Shown: in pieces, positions 7,296-16,543 of the stretch
Numbering within the stretch: the stretch's first letter is position 1
How the letters are laid out: every line of letters begins with the position of its first letter
Origin: Alphaproteobacteria bacterium
Lineage (GTDB): Bacteria; Pseudomonadota; Alphaproteobacteria; UBA9219; RGZA01
Length of the DNA stretch: 64,000 nucleotides
Assembly (NCBI GenBank): GCA_021732145.1
Contig: JAKFVN010000013.1
Span: forward strand, 48,518-112,517
Direction of reading: 5' to 3'
Notes under the pieces: generated by a model
What the model was told of the DNA's origin: nothing
What the model saw: the letters and a program-made list of their open reading frames with translations, nothing else
The model's database searches: none
Made by a program: the position numbers and the translations under genes

Positions 7296-8954
7296 CTAGG
7301 CATGGCTGCTCTGCACATTGACCATCGCTTGCGCGATTTCCATCGCGCCGATGATGGTTTGGCTGGCCCCGCAATTGCGCAGATGGTCGCTTTCGGCGGC
7401 GCTGTGGCCGCGCGCCACGATGAACAAATCCTTATTAATTGCGCGCGCCTTGGCAACAATCTGCCCTGCTTCAAAACTGTCAGGGATTGCAACGAGCAGC
7501 GCCTTGGCCTTTTTCAAATTGGCGGTACCCAAAAGCGTGAGCGCATTGCCATGCACGCCCGCAACATGTTTTGCAGCCAATTCTTCAATCGTTTTGGCGC
7601 GGTCATCCATCACATACAATGCTTCGCCGCGCGCAATGAGCGCCGCGCCGATTTTCCCGCCCACATGACCATAGCCCACCAGCACCACATGGTTTTCAAG
7701 CGCGGTAATTTCTGCGGCTGGCGTTTTATCAACCTTCGGCTCTTTCTTGCCGATTGCCGGATGAAAGCGTTCAAGAATGGCAAACAAGACAGGATTGAGA
7801 AGGATGGAAAAAATCGCGCCCGCCAAAATCAAATCGCGGCCATCCTGCGACATCACATCCATCTGCACGCCAAGCCCGGCAAGGATGAAGGAGAATTCAC
7901 CGATCTGCCCAAGCGCGGCCGCCATAAACACCGCGCTGGTAAAGGGTTTTCGCAAGACCAGCATCACGCCAAAAGCCGCCAGCGACTGGCCAAGGATAAT
8001 CACCACAACAGTCGCAACCACTTGCCATGCCTGGTTCAAAAGAATAATCGGGTTGAACAGCATGCCAACCGAAACAAAGAACAGCACGGCGAACGCATCG
8101 CGCAGTGGTAGGGTTTCTTCAGCCGCGCGCTGGCTGAGCTCTGACTCGCTTAAGATCATGCCGGCAAAGAATGCGCCGAGCGCGAGGGAAACGCCGAATA
8201 ATTTAGCGGCAATGAACGCAACGCTAAGCGCAATCGCCAATACGCATAAGCGGAATAATTCGCGCGACCCCGTATGCGCCACGTAATGCAGCACAAAGGG
8301 AATGATGCGGCGGCCAAAAATCAGCATGAAGGCGACAAAGCCGACAATCTTGCCAAAGGTGATAGCCAGCGCGATGGCGACATTCTTCAGGGCTTCGGGG
8401 GTGATGCCGCCCGTCATGCCCGGGCTGTCCATTAACGGCAAAATCGTTGGCAGCAACACCAACGAAAACACCATCATCACATCCTGCACAATCAGCCAGC
8501 CGACCGCTGTTTTGCCGTTGTCGGAATTGAGCAGGCGGCGCTCGCGCAGCGTGCGCATCATCACCACGGTACTGGCAACCGACAGCGAAAGGCCGAAGAC
8601 GACCGCGGATGCCAATGACCAGCCAAAGAACATGGCCAGCGCCATGCCAAGGCCGGTTGAAACCAGGATTTGCGCAATCGCGCCCGGAATGGCGGTTGCG
8701 CGCACCGATAATAAATCCTTAATTGAAAAATGCAGCCCAACCCCGAACATCAGCAGGATAACACCAAGTTCCGCCAGTTCCAGCGCTAGCGACTGGTCGG
8801 CAACAAAGCCGGGGGTGTGCGGGCCAACGATGATGCCTGCCAGTAAATAACCGGCGATGGGCGAGATTTTTAAGCGATGGGCAATCGTGCCAAACAGCGC
8901 CGCCAGCGTAAGGCCGATAATAACCATAGCAATAAGCGGCGTTTCGTTGAGCAT
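7296..8954 (-). CDS. ybaL: CPA2 cation:proton antiporter with TrkA-N domain, YbaL/KefB type
   Basis: GYLLAGIIVGPHTPGFV, LAELGVILLMFGVGLHFS, HVVLVGYGHVGGKIGAALI. Confidence 0.88.
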   Translation of the reverse strand: MLNETPLIAMVIIGLTLAALFGTIAHRLKISPIAGYLLAGIIVGPHTPGFVADQSLALELAELGVILLMFGVGLHFSIKDLLSVRATAIPGAIAQILVSTGLGMALAMFFGWSLASAVVFGLSLSVASTVVMMRTLRERRLLNSDNGKTAVGWLIVQDVMMVFSLVLLPTILPLMDSPGMTGGITPEALKNVAIALAITFGKIVGFVAFMLIFGRRIIPFVLHYVAHTGSRELFRLCVLAIALSVAFIAAKLFGVSLALGAFFAGMILSESELSQRAAEETLPLRDAFAVLFFVSVGMLFNPIILLNQAWQVVATVVVIILGQSLAAFGVMLVLRKPFTSAVFMAAALGQIGEFSFILAGLGVQMDVMSQDGRDLILAGAIFSILLNPVLFAILERFHPAIGKKEPKVDKTPAAEITALENHVVLVGYGHVGGKIGAALIARGEALYVMDDRAKTIEELAAKHVAGVHGNALTLLGTANLKKAKALLVAIPDSFEAGQIVAKARAINKDLFIVARGHSAAESDHLRNCGASQTIIGAMEIAQAMVNVQSSHA

Positions 8955-9047
8955 ATAGGCTTTCTTAAGTGCACGTTGAATGGTGGTGGCGGGACTCTAT
9001 CGAATCACACTATAGATAATTGGTGTAAATCTTCCAACCTTCAAGGC

Positions 9048-9794
9048 ATGTTTGGCATGCATTCCAAATTAACGTCCCGCAGCATTACGGTGGGCAGCAT
9101 TACGGCGGATTTGGTGCGAAAGCGCATCAAGCACATTAATGTGCGCATTTATGCGCAGACAGGGCGCATTCAGATTGCAGCGCCGCATTTAAGGCTGAAT
9201 GCGCGCATGACGATTGAACATATCCGCGCTTTCGCGGTTTCAAAACTTGGCTGGATTATCAGGCAGCAAACGCGCATGCGGCACATCCGCCTGCCAAAGC
9301 GAGAGAAGCCGAGCGCGAATATCCAGATGCTGTGGGGGAAGGCGTGCCCGATGGTGATCAGCGAAACGCATGGCCCATCGCGCATTCAGTTTACGGATGG
9401 CGAGTTGCGCGTGCTGCTTCGCCCGAAAGCCAAAAAGAAAACGCGGGATGCGCTGGTGATGGCCCTGATGGGCAAATGGCAGAAAACCCAGCTTACCCGC
9501 GCCATCCGCTTGCTGCTTGACAGGTGGGAGCCCGTGATGGGGATTGAGGTTGCGCGTGTCACAATTCTTAAGATGAAAACGCGCTGGGGCAGCTGCACGC
9601 CAGCCAGAAGGCGTATCCGCTTGAATCTGGAGCTGATCAAGCACCCGCCCGAATATCTGGAATATGTGCTGGTGCATGAATTATGTCATTTTTTCGAGAG
9701 CGGCCACGGCCCTGCCTTTAAACAACTGATGGATAGCTACCTTCCCCATTGGCGTAAACTGCGCGCGGCGCTGAACGATGCGCAGATAAACTGA
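9048..9794 (+). CDS. YgjP-type (DUF45/M48-like) metal-dependent hydrolase
   Basis: RWGSCTPARRRIRLNLELIKHPPEYLEYVLVHELCHFFESGHGPAF. Confidence 0.88.
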   Translation: MFGMHSKLTSRSITVGSITADLVRKRIKHINVRIYAQTGRIQIAAPHLRLNARMTIEHIRAFAVSKLGWIIRQQTRMRHIRLPKREKPSANIQMLWGKACPMVISETHGPSRIQFTDGELRVLLRPKAKKKTRDALVMALMGKWQKTQLTRAIRLLLDRWEPVMGIEVARVTILKMKTRWGSCTPARRRIRLNLELIKHPPEYLEYVLVHELCHFFESGHGPAFKQLMDSYLPHWRKLRAALNDAQIN

Positions 9795-9850
9795 CCAATG
9801 AGTTGAGTTGGAGTTTGACTTTTCTGGCCCATATACCCTACGCTTTCCGC

Positions 9851-10492
9851 ATGAAAGAAAATCCCTCAGTTGTGTCTTGCGTTGCTTCTTCGGTGGCTTC
9901 CTTTTTTTTCCTGGCGGTACTTGCATGCATGCCCGCATTGCCTGCGCATGCCGATGTAAAGCTTACCGCCGAACAATTCACAAACTTTCAAAAAATAGCG
10001 CCCGGTACTGTTGTTCAGGGCGTAACCGCAGGCGTTTATGATTTCAGCGATAAGGAAAGCCCCAATAGCACTATCATCGCAACGGTAAGCACGGCGAATG
10101 CCCTGATTGCCGGCGATGATGGCCAGACATTGGTCGCCAGCCCCTATGGCAAGGATGTTCTGTCGGTTGCGAATGGAAACAACATCACGCTGAAAGCCGG
10201 AAACAGCGGCACGACCATGATTGGCGGCTCTGGCCCCGACACGATTATTGGCGGCGCGGGCGATGATAAAATCGCCGGTGCTGGCGGGGCAGATACCATT
10301 TACGGCAATGGTGGCGATGACACGGTTGTGTATGACCAGCAGGCTGTAAGCATTGATGGCGGCCTGGGCATTGATACATTGGTGGTCACGCCGGGCGTTG
10401 AGGTTGATCTGAAAAATACCGAAAATCAGGTTCCGGCCAACTCAACCATCGTCACCGGATTTGAACGCGTTTCAATCGCACAACCTCAATAA
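9851..10492 (+). CDS. Secreted/surface protein with RTX-like GGxGxD calcium-binding repeats
   Basis: Signal-like N-terminus; IGGSGPDTIIGGAGDDKIAGAGGADTIYGNGGDDTVVYD. Confidence 0.75.
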   Translation: MKENPSVVSCVASSVASFFFLAVLACMPALPAHADVKLTAEQFTNFQKIAPGTVVQGVTAGVYDFSDKESPNSTIIATVSTANALIAGDDGQTLVASPYGKDVLSVANGNNITLKAGNSGTTMIGGSGPDTIIGGAGDDKIAGAGGADTIYGNGGDDTVVYDQQAVSIDGGLGIDTLVVTPGVEVDLKNTENQVPANSTIVTGFERVSIAQPQ

Positions 10493-10504
10493 CAGGAGTA
10501 TGGT

Positions 10505-10762
10505 ATGACCTTGGAGCATCTTGCGGTTACGGCGGGGATTGGCATTGCAGGCGGCTGGCTTGGCAGCTTCGTCATGGGCGGCCTTCGCTCCGGTATTCTG
10601 GGTTACCTGATTGCGGGATTATTGGGCGGCGTGGTTGGCTATTGGATGCTGGGCGTTTTAGGCATGACCATTATGCCAGGCAATCCGCTTGCGGATGCCA
10701 TCATCACGTCGGCAATTGGCGCGATTGTGGTGGTGTGGCTCGCACGCAAAATTGGCGCTTAA
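10505..10762 (+). CDS. GlsB/YeaQ/YmgE family membrane protein
   Basis: 85 aa, Gly-rich transmembrane segments (GGWLGSFVMGG...GYLIAGLLGGVVGYWMLG...AIITSAIGAIVVVW). Confidence 0.75.
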   Translation: MTLEHLAVTAGIGIAGGWLGSFVMGGLRSGILGYLIAGLLGGVVGYWMLGVLGMTIMPGNPLADAIITSAIGAIVVVWLARKIGA

Positions 10763-10763
10763 A

Positions 10764-11507
10764 TTATTTTTCTTTATTGCCGTGCACCAGGTGCAGCGCC
10801 ACCAGCCGCGCGACAAAGGTCGCTGGGAATAGAGCGCCAAATACCGACTCCAGATTCGCAAGGCTGCGCGCAATCGGGTGCACCGGCACCAAATCGCCAT
10901 AACCGGTGGTGGTGATGGTTGCCAAACTGAAATACGATAATTCGGCAATGCGTGAGCTCATCGCGCTGTTCATGAGTGCGCCGGATGCTTCACGTATCGC
11001 GCCCGGCGAAAAACTATCCAGCATGTTATAGGCGATGGAAAACATCACCGCCACGTTGAGGTAAACCAGCACCGCGCCCAGCACGCGGTGGCCCGTGACC
11101 TGCCCCGGGCCAAACACATAACGCACGACCAGCCAGGTGACGAGGGAGTTGAAACACAGCGCCGCAAATGAAATGGATTCATGCGTCGTCACCGCATCAA
11201 ACTGCGTTGTGACATTCAAAAGTTTCAAGACCGGCGGCCCCCATACCAGCACCAGCAGGCAGCCCAGCAAGGCCAGTTGGATGGCGCGGCGGCGCGTGAA
11301 TGCAATGGCCGCCACAACCGCAAACATCAGATGGAACACATCCATCACCCAATGCCCCACCACATGCATGGCCAATAGCGGAATAACCACAAAGATAATT
11401 GCGCATTGAATGAAGGTTAGCGCCGCCAACCCCGCATCATTGGGATGCAGGCCAAGCAGTGTTTGATTGGGCCTGATCGAAAACGGAAAAGGAATTTTGG
11501 AAGGCAT
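10764..11507 (-). CDS. Two-pore-domain-type ion channel (Ion_trans_2) membrane protein
   Basis: Selectivity filter TITTTGYGDLVPVHPIARSLANLESVFG and several transmembrane helices. Confidence 0.8.
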   Translation of the reverse strand: MPSKIPFPFSIRPNQTLLGLHPNDAGLAALTFIQCAIIFVVIPLLAMHVVGHWVMDVFHLMFAVVAAIAFTRRRAIQLALLGCLLVLVWGPPVLKLLNVTTQFDAVTTHESISFAALCFNSLVTWLVVRYVFGPGQVTGHRVLGAVLVYLNVAVMFSIAYNMLDSFSPGAIREASGALMNSAMSSRIAELSYFSLATITTTGYGDLVPVHPIARSLANLESVFGALFPATFVARLVALHLVHGNKEK

Positions 11508-11604
11508 GATCTGTTCTCTTGGGAGGCTATGCGTACTCTACCCAAACGAATAAAGCGATTTTGTGGCGGTGATGAAGCGATAGGAAGGGAGCAATTTAAA
11601 GTAT

Positions 11605-12084
11605 TTATTGCTCATCAAGCAATTTTACATTTTCAGGTTTTTGAAGCAAATCCCATGCTTGATCGGTGATATGTACAGTAGTGGATTTGCCATCTGTAGT
11701 GGCTTGATTAAGTTTTAGAAAACCCTTACTGGCTAGACCAACAATAACACTACTTTTAAACATGTGGTCTGCAAGGCTATTAGTTGATAGTGCGTGAAAA
11801 TAAAAAGTTTTTTCGTTTTTTGCTAATTGTCGCTGAAGTATAAGTCTTTCATCTTTATTCAATGATGGAAGGGAATCTACAATTTTTTTCCCAAGCTTAT
11901 GACTAGAGTATAGCTTTCTAAGCTGTACAAATAACCATTCGCCAATTCCAACACTACCAATTGCAATAAAAATCCATCCAGCCCACTTAATTTCCGATGG
12001 TGCAGCCATAAGAATAACAAATCCAGCAGCCAACAAATGTTGAGGCTTGTTAATTTTTTCCCAAATTGCAGTAAGCCATTCCAT
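11605..12084 (-). CDS. SieB-like (superinfection exclusion B family) membrane protein
   Basis: Two N-terminal transmembrane helices, then SLNKDERLILQRQLAKNEKTFYF...VGLASKGFLKL...VHITDQAWDLLQ, resembling SieB family layout. Confidence 0.5.
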   Translation of the reverse strand: MEWLTAIWEKINKPQHLLAAGFVILMAAPSEIKWAGWIFIAIGSVGIGEWLFVQLRKLYSSHKLGKKIVDSLPSLNKDERLILQRQLAKNEKTFYFHALSTNSLADHMFKSSVIVGLASKGFLKLNQATTDGKSTTVHITDQAWDLLQKPENVKLLDEQ

Positions 12085-12184
12085 TTGCTTTTTCTCTTGT
12101 TGCTAACAACAGTAACAAACCGTCTAGTGAGACTGGATAATAGAGTGAATTTTTTAATAGCAGTGTCGAGAATGTGCTCGCTGC

Positions 12185-12277
12185 GTCTGCTTTGCAGACT
12201 TGCTGTGCAGCAATTTTCTGGTCGCGTCATCGCTAATCGCTTCGTCGCTTCCGAAAATTGTGAACCCCCTTTGTGGG
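12185..12277. repeat. Cluster of small hairpins beside tRNA-Met
   Basis: GTCTGC-TTT-GCAGAC (12185-12199), TTGCTG-TG-CAGCAA (12200-12213), AATTTTC...GAAAATT (12212-12259). Confidence 0.5.
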
Positions 12278-12301
12278 GCTCAACTTTCCGCTGGTTGCCA
12301 T

Positions 12302-12330
12302 TAAAAAAAGCCCCAACTGGGACTTTTTTT
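12302..12330 (-). terminator. Terminator downstream of tRNA-Met
   Basis: Stem AAAAAAAG(T)CCC / GGGGCTTTTTTT adjacent to the tRNA 3' end. Confidence 0.75.
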
Positions 12331-12332
12331 AA

Positions 12333-12407
12333 TGGTAGCAGCGGAGAGATTTGAACCCCCGACCAAAGGATTATGATTCCTCTGCTCTACCACTGAGCTA
12401 CGCTGCC
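12333..12407 (-). tRNA. tRNA-Met (CAT), elongator type, CCA encoded
   Basis: GGCAGCGTAGCTCAGTGGTAGAGCAGAGGAATCATAATCCTTTGGTCGGGGGTTCAAATCTCTCCGCTGCTACCA folds as a cloverleaf; loop ATCATAA gives anticodon CAT. Confidence 0.93.
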
Positions 12408-12688
12408 GCACCATTCAAACAGTTAAAAAGATGTGGGTAAGTGCCCGGCAATCGCCTGACCACCTTCTTAAAAGATGCCGTGTTTTAAGCGTTTTGGTGG
12501 GGGCAAGTCAAGCCCAACAACAGTCATGAAAGCCAATGCTTGCAGGGCTTGCTGCAAGGGCATGCGTGCGCGGGCTTAAGGCGATGCTCCCAATGCTGTG
12601 CCCATGCTGCACTGCGCACCAATGCCCTTCAATTCGTGAAACCAATTCATGCATTGTGGCCCCCTTAAAAAATCAAATAATCATTCGA

Positions 12689-13324
12689 ATGTACCACGTT
12701 AAGCGCGACACACTTATTCATTCTGCCGAACCATTTGATGCGGCACGGCACAATGTCCTCATGCTCAATAGCGGCAGCGAGTATATTGAAACGCAAATTC
12801 AATGGCGCGCAGGAAAAGTTGCAAGCGCTAATTATGCCGAGTTTGTGTTTACAACCCCGATAAAATATGACGGGCGTTTCCATGTCATCGCTTATGCGAG
12901 CGGTGAGCTTGTGTCCCATGACCATGACAGCAGGAAGCCGCTTGATGCGCCGCGCATTGATTTACAGCTTGTCGCGGTTGACCAGCATTATCAGGGCATG
13001 GGGCTGGGCCGCGCGGTTTCAGCCAAGGTGATTGATGCATTGTATGCCGAAGCCCGAATGCCGGTGATTGAAGTGCGCTCGATTGACCCGATTGGCAGCT
13101 ATTCATCCGCCATGCGCAGATCATGCGGGTTCAAGCCTATTGCCGGCTCCGCGCATCTTAGCCTTACCGTATGCCCTGATGAATTACAGAAAGTGCGCGC
13201 ATGGCCACTTAACTTGCGCCCGGGGATTATTATCACCCATAGCACGATGCAAGTTCCGTTCGAAAAACTGGAACTTGCCTTTGATTTAAGCGGTCGCAAA
13301 GATCCCGGTATCACGCTCGGATAA
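12689..13324 (+). CDS. GNAT-like N-acetyltransferase
   Basis: IDLQLVAVDQHYQGMGLGRAVSAKVIDALYAEA...MRRSCGFKPI. Confidence 0.7.
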   Translation: MYHVKRDTLIHSAEPFDAARHNVLMLNSGSEYIETQIQWRAGKVASANYAEFVFTTPIKYDGRFHVIAYASGELVSHDHDSRKPLDAPRIDLQLVAVDQHYQGMGLGRAVSAKVIDALYAEARMPVIEVRSIDPIGSYSSAMRRSCGFKPIAGSAHLSLTVCPDELQKVRAWPLNLRPGIIITHSTMQVPFEKLELAFDLSGRKDPGITLG

Positions 13325-14566
13325 AAACGCGGATGCAGGTTTCTGCATCGCATGCGTCTTTGCAATCCATCCGCCGCCGATGACGCGAGTGCCATCATAC
13401 ACAACGCAAGCCTGCCCCGGTGCCACGCCAAATTGCGGGTCGTTGAATTCAATCCTTGCGCTATTATTACCACTGCCGTTTTCATTGAATGTAATCTGCG
13501 CGGGCACAGGTTCCATGCTGGAGCGGTAGCGCACCAGCAGATTTTGCGTATTGTTTTTGGAAAGCCAATTGGTTTCTTTCAAATCAATCGCCGCAACGGC
13601 CAGCGCGTGGTGGTTGCCCACAATCACCTGTTTTTTTTCAGCGTTCAGGCCAATCACAAATAACGGCTCGCGGTTTTCACCGCTGCGCTGTTGCAGGTTC
13701 AATCCTTTGCGCTGGCCAATCGTGTAGTGAATAATGCCTTCATGGCGGCCTATCACGGTGCCATCGGCCAGCACGATATCGCCGGGTTCAATCGCGCCGG
13801 GGCGCATTTTGGCAACGACATCCACATACTTGCCCTGCGGGACAAAGCAAATATCCTGGCTATCGGGTTTTTCAGCGACCACCAATTCATATTTTGCGGC
13901 AAGCGCGCGCGTTTCGGCTTTGGTCGGCAAATGGCCAAGTGGAAAGCGCAGGTAATCGAGTTGGTCTTGTGTTGTGGCAAAGAGGAAATAGCTTTGGTCG
14001 CGCGCGGGGTCTGCGGCGCGGTGCAATTCGCTGATATATTTTTGGCGCGATGCCTCTGCGGTTCCCGCAACCGGCTCTGCGTTGTGCGTGACAATACGTT
14101 GCACGTAATGGCCGGTCGCCAGACAATCCGCGCCTAAATCACGTGCGGCATCCAGTAAATCGCGGAACTTCACTTTTTGGTTGCAGCGCACGCATGGAAT
14201 GGGCGTTTCACCTTTTAAATAACTATCGGCGAAATCATCCATCACGCTTTGGCGAAACGCGGATTCATAATCCAGCACGTAATGCGGGATGTTGATTTTG
14301 GCGGCGACAGATTTCGCGTCGTAAATGTCAGCGCCCGCGCAGCAGGTTTTAGAGGTTTTTGGCGCGGCTGGTGCCGCGTCAGTGCTGCACACCTTTGTTG
14401 CTGCGCCGTGGTCGTATAATTGCAGCGTAATGCCCACCACGTCATAGCCCTGGTCTTTCAGCATGGCGGCGACCACAGACGAATCCACGCCGCCGCTCAT
14501 CGCGACAACGACACGTGTATCTTTCGGCTCTTTGTTAAAGCCCAAACTGTTTACGGGTGAATTCAT
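13286..14566 (-). CDS. mnmA: tRNA 2-thiouridine(34) synthase MnmA
   Basis: VVVAMSGGVDSSVVAAML, NPCVRCNQKVKF-like PCVRCNQKVKF, DQSYFLFATTQDQL, DSQDICFVPQGKY. Confidence 0.95.
   Translation of the reverse strand: MNSPVNSLGFNKEPKDTRVVVAMSGGVDSSVVAAMLKDQGYDVVGITLQLYDHGAATKVCSTDAAPAAPKTSKTCCAGADIYDAKSVAAKINIPHYVLDYESAFRQSVMDDFADSYLKGETPIPCVRCNQKVKFRDLLDAARDLGADCLATGHYVQRIVTHNAEPVAGTAEASRQKYISELHRAADPARDQSYFLFATTQDQLDYLRFPLGHLPTKAETRALAAKYELVVAEKPDSQDICFVPQGKYVDVVAKMRPGAIEPGDIVLADGTVIGRHEGIIHYTIGQRKGLNLQQRSGENREPLFVIGLNAEKKQVIVGNHHALAVAAIDLKETNWLSKNNTQNLLVRYRSSMEPVPAQITFNENGSGNNSARIEFNDPQFGVAPGQACVVYDGTRVIGGGWIAKTHAMQKPASAFLSERDTGIFATA
14052..14075. repeat. Palindromic interspersed element, copy E, inside mnmA
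   Basis: GCC-TC-TGCGG-TTC-CCGCA-ACC-GGC; encodes EPVAGTAEA in frame on the minus strand. Confidence 0.5.
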
Positions 14567-14617
14567 GGCCAGAAAATAGGGCGAAGAATGCTGCGGGGAA
14601 AGGCCTATTTTACTTGC

Positions 14618-15472
14618 CTAGAATGTAAGCCTGAACGTAATAACACCCGCCGCAATCATGGCAGCGCCCATGATGCGGAAAAGACTGGGTTTTTCTTTAA
14701 GCAGCCAAATGCCGACAATCGCCGAAAATAAAATGGAACTTTCACGCAGCGCCGCAACCATAGCGATGGGGGCCTGTGTCATGGCCCATAATGCAACGGC
14801 ATAAGCGGCGGAAGACAGCACCGCGCCCAGCCACGGTTTCCAGCTATCAAGCGGTATCCATAACGCGTGCTTCTTAAACGCGCGGAAGATGAATACGCCA
14901 ATCCCTTGCAGCACGAATACCCACATGGTGTAGGCGACGGATGAATTGGAAAGCCGCGCGCCGGTGCCATCCACCAGCGCATAATACGCAATCATCAACC
15001 CGCAAAACAGCGCAAGCATTCCCTGTTTTTTAAATGAATGGAAATGGTGAATGGCGCTGATGCCGATGGCGAGTACGCCAAGCGAAATGCAGGCAAGGCC
15101 AAGCATTTCATTGAGCATCATGGTTTCGTGCAAAAACAAAAATCCGAACAGCGCAACAAAGGGCGGCGATAGCCCGCGCATGAGCGGATAGCCGACGGCG
15201 TAATCGCCTTTCTTGTAAACTTTGGAAACCATGTACATGTAGAAAAACTGCGTGCCGCCCGATGCAATCATGTATGGCCAGCTTTCCGGTGCGGGCGCTG
15301 GAACAAAAAATAAAACGAGGGCAGATGTGAAAGCGGTGGCATAACACAATGCGGTCACATTATCCCACGGCTTGCCGCTGCTTTTTAAAAGTGCATTCCA
15401 CACGGCGTGACCAAGCGCGGCCGTGAGCACAGCAAGAAAAACAACAAGCGGCATGGATGTTGGTGTGGGCAT
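14618..15472 (-). CDS. DMT/EamA family transporter
   Basis: About 10 transmembrane helices; ALGHAVWNALLKSSG, GYPLMRGLSPPFVALFGFLFLHETM. Confidence 0.82.
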   Translation of the reverse strand: MPTPTSMPLVVFLAVLTAALGHAVWNALLKSSGKPWDNVTALCYATAFTSALVLFFVPAPAPESWPYMIASGGTQFFYMYMVSKVYKKGDYAVGYPLMRGLSPPFVALFGFLFLHETMMLNEMLGLACISLGVLAIGISAIHHFHSFKKQGMLALFCGLMIAYYALVDGTGARLSNSSVAYTMWVFVLQGIGVFIFRAFKKHALWIPLDSWKPWLGAVLSSAAYAVALWAMTQAPIAMVAALRESSILFSAIVGIWLLKEKPSLFRIMGAAMIAAGVITFRLTF

Positions 15473-15562
15473 GCCGTGGTTATAAACAGCGATTCAGTTG
15501 TGAGAAAGCTGTATTTACATGAAAAATAATGCTGTACTGCAACATCACCCCCCGCGCCGGAG

Positions 15563-16543
15563 ATGACTTCTTTGCAGCCAAAATCGTCTTTTGTTTTATG
15601 CCCCATTCCTGCCCCGCATAAGATTCATGTACTTAAATGGTCTGCCATTCGCTCTGCGCCTTCCATTTCAGAAATGGGCGGCGCAACCGCTCGGGCAGAA
15701 GAGAAACTGCCGCCCGTCATCTGCGTGCATGGCCTGACGCGCATGGCGCATGATTTTGTCGACATTGCAAAAAAGCTGTCTGAAAACCGTGATGTCTATG
15801 CCTTCAGCATGGCGGGGCGCGGCGAAAGCGATTGGCTGATCGACCCCATGCATTACGTTTACCCAAGCTATGCTGCGGATTGCATTCATATCATCAAGGA
15901 TGAATTGAAACTGACGCAGGTTGACTGGATTGGCACCAGCATGGGCGGTTTAATCGGCATGTGGGTTGCAAGCCTTGATAGTTTGCGCGAACGCTCTGCG
16001 CCAAGTGGCGCAACCGCCCCTGCGCTAGTGCGCCGTTTGGTTTTAAATGACATTGGCCCGTTTTTGCCATTATCTGCCGTGCAGCGCATTGCGCTATATG
16101 CGGGCCGCCCGCTTTATTTCAATACGATTGAAGATGCGGAGCGTCATTGCCGCGCGATTTATGCCGATTTTGGAATTAAGTCCGATAAGGACTGGCGCTT
16201 CTTTGCCGAGAAAACAGTAAGATTAATAGATAAGCGCGATGCCTCTGCGCCAAGCGGCGCAACCGGCTCTGCGCCAAAATACACCTTACATTACGATCCG
16301 AAAATCGCGACCGCTTTTGGCAGCGTGAAGGAAGATATCAGCGTATGGCCGATGTATGACAGCGTTTCATGCCCAACGTTACTATTGCGCGGCGTGCGTT
16401 CCGATGTACTGACCAAGGCGGTGGCGGTTGAAATGACGCGGCGCGGGCCAAAAGCGCGATTGGTGGAGTTCGACAATTGCGGCCATGCGCCAGCCTTGAT
16501 TGACCCCGAGCAAATCGCAGTCGTCGAAAAGTTTTTATCTTAG
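15563..16543 (+). CDS. Alpha/beta hydrolase
   Basis: PPVICVHGLTRMAHDF, DWIGTSMGGLIGMWVA, CPTLLLRGVRSDVLT, FDNCGHAPALI. Carries three palindromic element copies in frame. Confidence 0.85.
   Translation: MTSLQPKSSFVLCPIPAPHKIHVLKWSAIRSAPSISEMGGATARAEEKLPPVICVHGLTRMAHDFVDIAKKLSENRDVYAFSMAGRGESDWLIDPMHYVYPSYAADCIHIIKDELKLTQVDWIGTSMGGLIGMWVASLDSLRERSAPSGATAPALVRRLVLNDIGPFLPLSAVQRIALYAGRPLYFNTIEDAERHCRAIYADFGIKSDKDWRFFAEKTVRLIDKRDASAPSGATGSAPKYTLHYDPKIATAFGSVKEDISVWPMYDSVSCPTLLLRGVRSDVLTKAVAVEMTRRGPKARLVEFDNCGHAPALIDPEQIAVVEKFLS
15641..15699. repeat. Palindromic interspersed element, copy B
   Basis: TCTGCC-ATTCGCTC-TGCGCC...GGCGCA-ACCGCTCG-GGCAGA; shares GCCATTCGCTCTGCGCC and GGCGCAACCGCTCGGGC with copy A. 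Confidence 0.65.
15991..16017. repeat. Palindromic interspersed element, copy C
   Basis: ACGCTC-TGCGCC-AAGT-GGCGCA-ACCGC; encodes RSAPSGATA. Confidence 0.6.
16241..16266. repeat. Palindromic interspersed element, copy D
   Basis: GCC-TC-TGCGCC-AAGC-GGCGCA-ACC-GGC; encodes ASAPSGATGSA. Confidence 0.6.

Noticed and set aside
7302-8850. Long + strand ORFs (269, 169 and 182 aa) opposite ybaL
   Set aside because: Antisense shadow ORFs; His/Arg/Thr-rich or low-information proteins with no family pattern, while the minus strand encodes a clear antiporter.
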